22,998 bases of DNA from Prolixibacteraceae bacterium (lineage in GTDB: Bacteria; Bacteroidota; Bacteroidia; Bacteroidales; Prolixibacteraceae). Location of the stretch: assembly GCA_027858145.1 (NCBI GenBank), contig JAQIDF010000048.1:1-22998 (forward strand), given 5' to 3'. The translations under genes were made by a program, and so were the position numbers. The notes beneath the pieces are model-generated. The model ran no database searches, was not told the origin of the DNA, and saw only the letters and a program-made list of their open reading frames with translations. Below are positions 7,272-14,000 of this stretch, one piece after another; within the stretch, counting starts at the first letter, position 1; the number at the start of each line of letters is the position of its first letter.

Positions 7272-7590
7272 TGTTTTAACCATACCTCCTTTTGACAAGC
7301 AGCTAAAAAGTTTGTATAAAAAATATCCATCAATAAAGACCGATATAGGTGTTTTTGTTAATGAATTAATAGAAAATCCTTTAATTGGAAAGCCTCTTGG
7401 GCACAATTGCTATAAAATCAGAATAGCAATTAAGTCGAAAAACAAAGGAAAATCAGGGGGAGCCCGTATAATTACTCATGTATCGATTGTAAATAGTGTG
7501 ATTTATTTTTTGAACATCTATGACAAGTCTGAAAAAATAAGTATCTCGGATGCTGAAATTAGGGACCTTTTATCTTTTATTGAATCATAA
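7261..7590 (+). CDS. RelE/ParE-superfamily toxin
   Basis: 109 residues with the RelE/ParE layout: an N-terminal strand and helix pair (SVLTIPPFDKQLKSLYKKYP), a second helix with NELIENPLIGKPLG, then the basic strand core YKIRIAIKSKNKGKSGGARI followed by THVSIVNSVIYFLNIYDKSE. Members either cut ribosome-bound mRNA (RelE type) or poison gyrase (ParE type); sequence alone does not settle which. The ATG at 7261 overlaps the antitoxin stop by 11 nt; a TTG one codon earlier (7258) is an alternative. The TAA stop (7588-7590) runs into the right-hand 43-nt direct repeat, so cassette and gene end at the same base. Confidence 0.82.
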   Translation: MSYSVLTIPPFDKQLKSLYKKYPSIKTDIGVFVNELIENPLIGKPLGHNCYKIRIAIKSKNKGKSGGARIITHVSIVNSVIYFLNIYDKSEKISISDAEIRDLLSFIES

Positions 7591-7631
7591 AAAAGGCACG
7601 CCAAAACGTGCCTCCTGAGTTGAGAAAATAT
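7589..7631 (-). terminator. 43-nt direct repeat, right copy; terminator of the downstream minus-strand gene
   Basis: Same 43-nt sequence as 6911-6953 apart from one loop base. On the minus strand GGCACG pairs with CGTGCC around TTTTGG and is followed by six T. It lies 46 nt past the stop of the secreted protein gene at 7659-8012, so this is probably the original, functional copy. Its first two bases are the end of the toxin stop codon. Confidence 0.85.
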
Positions 7632-7658
7632 ATCTGGTAATCCTGCGAGGATTCTTTC

Positions 7659-8012
7659 TTATATATCCTGTTTTAAGTTAATGGATAGTTCGTGAACTTC
7701 GCCCTGGTTGACGTTAATCTTTTTAGTCTCAATTTTCTTGTATGAAATCATTTTAACATCCAGTTTGTAATTGCCGGGCTTCAGATTTTTAAATTTGAAG
7801 TTCCCGTCAAAATCGGTGTAACATACATTCTCGGTACCATCGATACGTACCGCAACACCGGCAAGTTTCTCACCGCTCGACTGGTCGGCAATAACGCCAC
7901 TAAGTGTGCTTTCAACAGCCGGGGTGCTCAGTGTTTCGGCTGGTTTATCTTTTGCAACGCTAATATTTACAGTAAATGCAATTGCAACTATAAGGAATAC
8001 TACTTTTTTCAT
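7659..8012 (-). CDS. Secreted protein with carboxypeptidase-regulatory-like (CarboxypepD_reg-type) domain
   Basis: 117 residues. A signal peptide spans about 1-20 (MKKVVFLIVAIAFTVNISVA), followed by a short Pro/Thr/Ser linker and one beta-sandwich domain from about residue 37: SGVIADQSSGEKLAGVAVRI, then CYTDFDGNFKFKNLKPGNYK and a YKKIETKKINV strand. This is the domain found at the N-terminus of SusC-like TonB receptors and as stand-alone periplasmic proteins in Bacteroidota. There is no plug or barrel, so it is not a receptor, and its role is unknown. A -7 box at 8223-8230 would give a leader of about 200 nt containing a palindromic repeat. Its terminator is the 43-nt repeat at 7589-7631. Confidence 0.82.
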   Translation of the reverse strand: MKKVVFLIVAIAFTVNISVAKDKPAETLSTPAVESTLSGVIADQSSGEKLAGVAVRIDGTENVCYTDFDGNFKFKNLKPGNYKLDVKMISYKKIETKKINVNQGEVHELSINLKQDI

Positions 8013-8131
8013 TTTTGTATGTTTTTAATTTCTTTAATATTTCTGATTCTGAATAGCCCCTGCAAGAAACCCTCTTTTTTTCGAAGGCTTTGATAAGAAA
8101 ACTTCGAGAACAAGGCTTGCGAGTCTTAATT

Positions 8132-8160
8132 GTCAGGAGTCCCGCATTTAGCGGGATGAC
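8132..8160. repeat. REP-like palindrome in the 5' leader
   Basis: TCCCGC (8140-8145) pairs with GCGGGA (8151-8156) around ATTTA, with outer GTCA and TGAC also complementary. The GTCATCCCGC...GCGGGA form resembles dispersed palindromic repeats found in many bacterial genomes. It lies between the putative promoter at 8223-8230 and the secreted protein gene. Confidence 0.5.
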
Positions 8161-8222
8161 TGGCAAGTAAGATGAGCGTAACGCAGTTATCGGAGTTTTC
8201 TTGCAAAGACTAAATAACACGA

Positions 8223-8230
8223 CAAATATA
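8223..8230 (-). promoter_or_regulatory. Candidate promoter of the secreted-protein gene, -7 box
   Basis: The minus strand reads TATATTTG, a full TAnnTTTG match. It is about 210 nt upstream of the ATG at 8012, so the leader would be long. A closer box was not found. Confidence 0.45.
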
Positions 8231-8432
8231 GGGTGCTAGTGTTAAGCAATCATTAGTACTAAATTATAAGTGCTTTATGCTATTGTTAGGAATGGTGTTC
8301 TATTGTTAAAATAAAGTAAACACGTTAGTCACAACAGTTCGTTAATATTTTTTAAGCCATTGACAATGAGCTGTTTTGTATTCAGATGATGTATTTGTTT
8401 AAGATACTGATATTTAGTGTATTACAAATAAT

Positions 8433-8469
8433 GTCTATTGTCTCATGTCTAAAATCTAACGATCTATTG
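8433..8469 (+). repeat. Heptad repeat block, right inverted copy
   Basis: The plus strand shows successive 7-nt units TCTATTG, TCTCATG, TCTAAAA, TCTAACG, then ATCTATTG. It is the inverted partner of 6564-6600 (32 of 37 identical). It begins 6 nt beyond the nucleotidyltransferase stop codon. The rest of the 8231-8474 gap is AT-rich and shows no gene. Confidence 0.7.
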
Positions 8470-8474
8470 AGTCA

Positions 8475-9593
8475 TTAATGTTTGAAAAATGCACGGTATG
8501 ATTTGATATGATTACGGTACCATTTGGGATCTGTTATTCTGTCCATCAAAAGTTTCCTTGCGTTTTTCCGGAAAATTGAAATGATGGGGATGCTTATATA
8601 TCTTGAAATCCGCCAGGAAAGAAAAATTATTGTTTTATAAATTATAGAAAAGAATGGGTAAGATAGCGACAGTTTGAGACGTGTCTTATAAAACCTGACG
8701 GATAATGTATCCTGATAATAAATTCCATCGGGACTTGAAAAGACATAGCTAATCGCGGCAAAATATGAATTGAATGTGTTGAATTTTTTCTTGTGGTTTT
8801 GTGCTACAGCAAGTACATCAGCACTTAATGACAATTGAAATAAGTCGTACATCTGCCTGAGCAAAATATTGCCATAAACCTGGGCTTTGTCGTTTAATTG
8901 AGCATTAAAAACATTGTGGATAACCAAATGCTGAATAGAAGGAATAAATGCTTCTTCGTCCCATGTCTCAATTTGTGTTTTATCATTCAGCACATCAATT
9001 CCCCTGAGTAATTTCTGATATGAAGGATTCAGTACTTCTTTGTGTATCTCAACCGATGCAGGACGATTAAAATTCTGTAACCTCGGGTAATGTTTAAGTT
9101 TGCGGAACATTTCAGGTTTGTACTTTGTAAGAGGCTTGTATCCTTCTCTAATCAGTATTTCAGCTGCTTCCACCATTTTGTCTTCCCGAACTAAAAAATC
9201 AATGTCGCCTAACATACGTTCTGCGATGTTGTTATAGAGGCCATCGAGGAGATGTGCTGTTCCTTTTAAAAATACGGGCGTAATGTTATGTGCGTTAAGA
9301 ATTAAAGTAATTTCTTTGGCCTGATCTAAAATGGCAAGATTTCGCTTGTGGTTTAGTTCGGTCATCTCAGACAGATAATCTGTAAGATCAGTTGGAAGGT
9401 AGAGGATTAATCCATTTCTCTTCATTTGCAGGTAAAAAGCAGGTAAAACAAATTGCCCGCTGCTTAATCGCACCACATCTTCCCAGTCAATCTTATGCTG
9501 GCTAATTGTTTCCCTGATTTCTTCAATCCGCTCAGGATGTTGATCCAATGTCAGACATTTGGACACAAATAACAAACAATCTTTATATCGCAT
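8475..9593 (-). CDS. Nucleotidyltransferase family protein (NTP_transf_5-like)
   Basis: 372 residues. The nucleotidyltransferase-fold core is visible as VFLKGTAHLLDGLY (about 102-115), followed by the metal-binding D-x-D in RMLGDIDFLV (about 126-135) and the strand-helix EAAEILIREGYKPL. This matches the uncharacterised family placed in Pfam as NTP_transf_5, which often occurs in peptide-modification clusters. The C-terminal half is helical, with a hydrophobic stretch near the end (LSYPFFSIIYKTIIFLSW). The ATG at 9593 overlaps the 3' end of the HPr-kinase-like gene by 11 nt, so the two are translationally coupled; a TTG at 9599 is an alternative start. By context it would nucleotidylate, or complete modification of, the same target as the kinase. 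That is inference. Confidence 0.8.
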   Translation of the reverse strand: MRYKDCLLFVSKCLTLDQHPERIEEIRETISQHKIDWEDVVRLSSGQFVLPAFYLQMKRNGLILYLPTDLTDYLSEMTELNHKRNLAILDQAKEITLILNAHNITPVFLKGTAHLLDGLYNNIAERMLGDIDFLVREDKMVEAAEILIREGYKPLTKYKPEMFRKLKHYPRLQNFNRPASVEIHKEVLNPSYQKLLRGIDVLNDKTQIETWDEEAFIPSIQHLVIHNVFNAQLNDKAQVYGNILLRQMYDLFQLSLSADVLAVAQNHKKKFNTFNSYFAAISYVFSSPDGIYYQDTLSVRFYKTRLKLSLSYPFFSIIYKTIIFLSWRISRYISIPIISIFRKNARKLLMDRITDPKWYRNHIKSYRAFFKH

Positions 9594-10755
9594 CCTCAAA
9601 AATATTTTTAACGGTTTTAACCATTGCTTCGTTATCCGAATAGTTTAATTGGTAACAGGGCAGGCTGCTAAACCAATCCAGAAAACATTTTGCATTGGTT
9701 TTTAAAGGCGAGATCCACGAGTCGGGAATTAATTTCTGAAAGGCGATGTCTTTTTTCAGCCTACTGAATTGCAATCCTGAATTAGCTTCGTATTTTACAA
9801 AAACCAAGGCTTTGCAGGGTGCTTTTTTAGGTTTGCTTTTTGCTGAATTCGGATTTGATAAATACCTGACAGTCTTATTAAATGCAGGATACGAAAATTC
9901 CTTCGTGTAATTTAATGCAGGGAAAATTGGCGCTAATAAGTTGACGGCTGTTTTTTTAACGGATATGGCAGCCGGAAATGAACAAAGCAGCGAGGTTCCA
10001 CTTTCAACCGGTAGAAAATCATCAGCCAGCACATCAAATCCTGTGGCCAATAAAATAGCAGAAAGCGTACTTTTGCCGTTGCCCGAATCGCCTAAAAAGA
10101 GGATGCTTTCTTTGTCATTTGATATTCCCGCTGCATGAAAAACAGCCATCCATTCATTCTCTTCTTTATTGTACATTTTCTGAAGAATTTCCATGGAGAC
10201 CTTTCCGGCCATAAAATGCTCCATATCCCGGGGCCAGCTTCCAATCTTTTTTTCATTAACCATCAAAACCGCTTCTGATTGATCTTTAAAGAGCTGAAAG
10301 TGATTTGCAACTTTCGAAGTTCCGGGTATTTCTAAATGAGCAAATTTGGGATGGATCAGATATTCGATTTCTGTTGTTTCGTATTCGATAAAAAACAGGC
10401 TATGGTTTATTTGGTAGTAACGTTTGCTTTGAAAGGTAACAGGGGGAATTTGCACGCGTGCCCCGGTTTTATTTTTCTGAATGCTTTCATTTTTCTGAAT
10501 TTCTGATAGATTATCTTTCACGAGGCTTATGACTTTTTCAGCTTCATCGGGTAAAAGTCCCATTTTGCTGATGCAATTATCAAGTATCAGTTTGTCGCTT
10601 TCACCTTTATAAAGTTGTTGAATAATACTATCGACGGGGGGAATGACCACTAAATATTTATTGAGGTCGGGTAACCAAACGCCTGTTTTCTCTTCTAAAG
10701 ATATTGTCAATACCTCTTTTGATGTCATTTTGCCCGGTAAGTATTTGAAGCTCAT
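9583..10755 (-). CDS. HPr kinase/phosphorylase-like protein with PqqD-like N-terminal region
   Basis: 390 residues. The C-terminal half has an HPr-kinase-type P-loop, LGDSGNGKST (about 220-229), and the downstream metal/phosphate site LADDF (about 242-246). The first 90 residues follow the pattern of PqqD-like peptide-binding domains: a strand pair (VWLPDLNKYLVVIP), then DSIIQQLYKGE and two helices (AEKVISLVKDNLSEIQ). That part is my reading, not a proven homology. A genuine HPr kinase of sugar regulation would be shorter and lack this region. In some lasso-peptide clusters, HPrK homologues phosphorylate a serine of the peptide. The gene is preceded by a 58-aa peptide gene with a terminator hairpin in between, and overlaps the nucleotidyltransferase by 11 nt. 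Confidence 0.78.
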   Translation of the reverse strand: MSFKYLPGKMTSKEVLTISLEEKTGVWLPDLNKYLVVIPPVDSIIQQLYKGESDKLILDNCISKMGLLPDEAEKVISLVKDNLSEIQKNESIQKNKTGARVQIPPVTFQSKRYYQINHSLFFIEYETTEIEYLIHPKFAHLEIPGTSKVANHFQLFKDQSEAVLMVNEKKIGSWPRDMEHFMAGKVSMEILQKMYNKEENEWMAVFHAAGISNDKESILFLGDSGNGKSTLSAILLATGFDVLADDFLPVESGTSLLCSFPAAISVKKTAVNLLAPIFPALNYTKEFSYPAFNKTVRYLSNPNSAKSKPKKAPCKALVFVKYEANSGLQFSRLKKDIAFQKLIPDSWISPLKTNAKCFLDWFSSLPCYQLNYSDNEAMVKTVKNIFEDAI

Positions 10756-10769
10756 AATTTGTTCTGTTC

Positions 10770-10801
10770 AAAAAAATACTGCCGGCATTGTACCGGCAGT
10801 A
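10770..10801 (-). terminator. Intrinsic terminator/attenuator between peptide gene and kinase gene
   Basis: On the minus strand TACTGCCGG (from 10801) pairs perfectly with CCGGCAGTA (to 10777) around a 7-nt loop and is followed by seven T. It begins 30 nt past the peptide stop and its T-tract ends 14 nt before the kinase ATG. No new promoter fits between, so partial read-through is the simplest way to express the two enzymes. This would keep peptide mRNA above enzyme mRNA. Confidence 0.85.
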
Positions 10802-10831
10802 AAAACCACATATCTTTAAATTATAAGGCAA

Positions 10832-11008
10832 CTACCATCCCGGTCTGGGTGCAGGGCTTTGTGCCTGTGAATCTTTAGGGCTTAGAACAATAAACATGGC
10901 GGCAGCGGTTACCGCAGCATATTTTCCGGCTTTTTTAATCGCGTCTTTCCGGGTAATCTCTTTTACTTCTGTTGTACTTTTTTCAGGTGTGATTTTATTT
11001 TGCTTCAT
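10832..11008 (-). CDS. 58-aa exported peptide, candidate RiPP precursor
   Basis: An ATG-to-TAG frame of 58 residues between the giant T9SS protein gene (32 nt upstream) and the terminator. Three parts are visible. A charged leader (MKQNKITPEKSTTEVKE) comes first. Next is a signal-like segment, ITRKDAIKKAG followed by hydrophobic YAAVTAAAMFIVL, which resembles a degenerate Tat signal with RK in place of RR. The short polar, Pro-rich C-terminus is KDSQAQSPAPRPGW. A signal peptidase could cut near SQAQ and leave about eight residues. It is followed by a terminator hairpin, a PqqD-like/HPrK-like protein and a nucleotidyltransferase, an order typical of ribosomally made, modified peptides. Serines at 43, 47 and 51 are possible targets. 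I do not recognise a named peptide family, and a non-RiPP exported peptide remains possible. Confidence 0.7.
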   Translation of the reverse strand: MKQNKITPEKSTTEVKEITRKDAIKKAGKYAAVTAAAMFIVLSPKDSQAQSPAPRPGW

Positions 11009-11040
11009 TTCTATAGATGTTTTTTGTGTTAAAAATGCTT

Positions 11041-14000
11041 CTAATTTTTTATCCAGCTGATTTTTTTGCTCATCTGCTTTGTTGATGAACTGATAGAAAC
11101 AACATAAAGTCCACTTTTTAGTCCTTCCATATTCACATCATTTACTAAGGTGTTATTTAACTTTTTGTTCAGCAACTTGCGACCGGCTAAATCGTAAACT
11201 GAAAGTTGTGAGTCGTAGCCGACTTTGCCTGTTACACGAATGTTGTTGTATCGCGGACGGGGAATGATTGTAAAATCAGTTTCATTGTCAAGAGGGTTAC
11301 TCCCCGTGGTTGATGCCCCGCTGTGAAGGAAAAATCTTCCGGTGCCCTGACTTTGTGCTGATAATTTTACGGTATAGAAACTTCCGGGCTCACTCAGTTT
11401 GGTAAAACTACCGGCTACTTTGTCTTCCAGGTAAACCGGAACATCGGCAGGTAGATTTAGTGCTTCTGCCCGAAATTCGATTTCGGTGTTTTCAGGAGCG
11501 TTTAAACCTACTGGAATAATTTGGGCAAAATCATTGGCAGGTAAACACTGAATATCGAAATCAACCGGATTGGTGTCATCGCCAACCAAATGGGTATAAA
11601 CAGCAAAGCTATTGTCGCCACCAGAAAAACGGCCTGCATCGTACCCCGGATCGAGCCCGGTGGTCATCCCATCGATGTATATAATTTTGGCATTTGTTGT
11701 ACTTCCTGCACCCTCGGCAATTAATTTTATGGTAGGATTTTCAACGGTTGTACTTTTGAAAATATCGCCGGTTTGGTGTATTTGCATAGCCTCGGTAAAG
11801 TTAACGTTATTACCACCGCTAACTGAATTAACAAAAAAGGCCTGTCCAGGTGCTATGTAAAAAGCTCCGGATGTTTGATTAACCGTGAGATAATCGGGCG
11901 TACCTGCATTGGCATCCCAAACATAAATAGCCTCGAATGCATCGTGGAGGGCAGCAGTATTTACCGTTAAAAAGTTATCATTGGCATCTGCAGGGGCGTT
12001 ACCATTAATGGCAGATGGAAATGGGTTTCCTGCAAGATTCCAGGCGTTGGTGTTATCGGTAATTCCGATACTCACATCATCAGTGTCCACGGTTCCGGTA
12101 AATTCGATTGTACCATTGCTGGTGCGAAACACTTCATAGCCTTTGCCGGCAATAAAGTTACCTGCGCTGCCAATTGTACTGGTTGTATAATGCGCCCAGT
12201 CAGCTGTTGAATTATCATAAGGAGCAAGTCCATATTTAGGATCTTGAGTGGCAATAGCGTTGCCGGCAGTTGTAACAAGAGTGTTAATGCTTTGTGATCC
12301 AACGGGCGACGAAACCAGGTGCCAATCGTTGCTTGTCAGGTAACGGTTATAAGTGATGTCTCCGGCAGAAGTACCCGAAACAATTAAAGAACCGTTGTTG
12401 GTAGCATCGGATTGTATGGTTAAGGTGGCACCGCTTTCAATGGAGAGGTTATTGCAATCAGCAGTAGTATTTGCAGCAATTTCAGGGGCGTTGGCTACGT
12501 CGGGTATGACAACATTTTTTGATGTTGTAGGTAAACTATTCTCACTCCAGTTACCGGCTGTGCCCCAAACGTTTGTGCTTGTGCCCAGCCAGATATGCGA
12601 AGGAGTGTAACCTTGCCATCTCAGGAATGGATAGCCATTATTGTCATTACCATTTATTGACCATATATCTCCGGCCAAAGTAAAATCCCATGAACCGGTA
12701 AGGAAAGTGCCCGCGGTTTTCATTTCGTTGGTTGTTTTCCCTGTTCCGGCTGCACTGGTTGATTGACCCGAAGTTTCGGTGTCCCAAAAACAATTGGTAA
12801 CAGTTGCAGAATTAAAATAGGCCACAAATCCACCAACATAATCTCCAGTTCCTACGCTTGCAGTACTATAGCAATTATTCACGATTGAACTAGCATCTAT
12901 AGCCCCGGCAAAACCACCTATACTGGTCGAATAAAACATATAATCAGGATTTTGGGTTACACTTCCGGTAGCATAACAATTGTATGCTTTACCACCCTGA
13001 ACCCTTCCTGTCATAGCACCTGAATAAGAAGTACCCAATACATCTACAGAACTGTAACACTGTTCCATTGTTCCATAAGCTAAATAGGCAACCAAACCGC
13101 CTGTATATCCGGATGTAGAAGTAACAGTACCGGAACTGTAGCAATTGCTAATTGTAACATTACCGGAATAAACTGCTCCGACCAATGCTGCAACACCTTT
13201 ACCGGTTATATTGACATTTGTCACTCCTAAGTTTTGTACAGTAGCCGTGCCATACAGAAAACCAAACAATGCATTGTAATCATTTTCGGTACGGTTTATA
13301 TAAAGCCCATCTATAACATGACCTTGTCCGTTATAATTTCCCTGAAATGATACTTCCCAATTCCCCCAATCATATATCCCAATTGGAGAAAATCCTGCTC
13401 CATCATTTAAGTGCGCAGTAACTGTAGCATCAATATCGGCAGTTTGTATGAAATATTTATTGGCAGCCCATTCGCTTTGGGTTTCCGATAACCACAACAA
13501 GTTTTCAAGGTTCGCGATTTCGTATGGAGCAGAAGAAGAACCATCGCCAGTCGATGGGGGAACGGCACTTGTCATAACAAAAGAAACCTCGTTTCCGTAA
13601 ACCGTACCACTACTATTGGTGGCATAAGCCCTTACATAATAAACCGCATAAAGCGTTAAACCGGTCATTTCGGAAGTAAAACTACCTGCAGTTGGCGTTC
13701 CTTCTTCAGTATAATTATCGGATAAGGTAGGGCTGCCGGTTGTATTCCAACATACGCCATGCTGGGTTGGGGCCGGAGAACCTAAAGTGTAAATTGTCCC
13801 ATTCGCAGTAGCATTTAGTGTGGAAGTTGAAATATCGGTAACAAACTGAGTCGAAAGTGAAAGTTCAGTATCGTTGGGGTATCCTTGCCATGCCAGAAAT
13901 GGATAGCCACTGTTTTCAGCTGCATTTATTCCCCAATTATTATCGGTACCATTAACTGTTTCGTCCATAAAGTCCCAACCGGCTTGTATGTACAACGACG

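Noticed and set aside
6911..7631. Integron-type attC sites around the toxin-antitoxin pair
   Set aside because: The flanking repeats are simple hairpin terminators of 43 nt without the R/L box layout of attC, and no integrase is present in the window.
7960..8220. 86-codon frame on the minus strand upstream of the small secreted protein
   Set aside because: It overlaps the secreted protein start in another frame and runs across the REP-like palindrome; the translation shows no domain. The stretch is better read as a long 5' leader.
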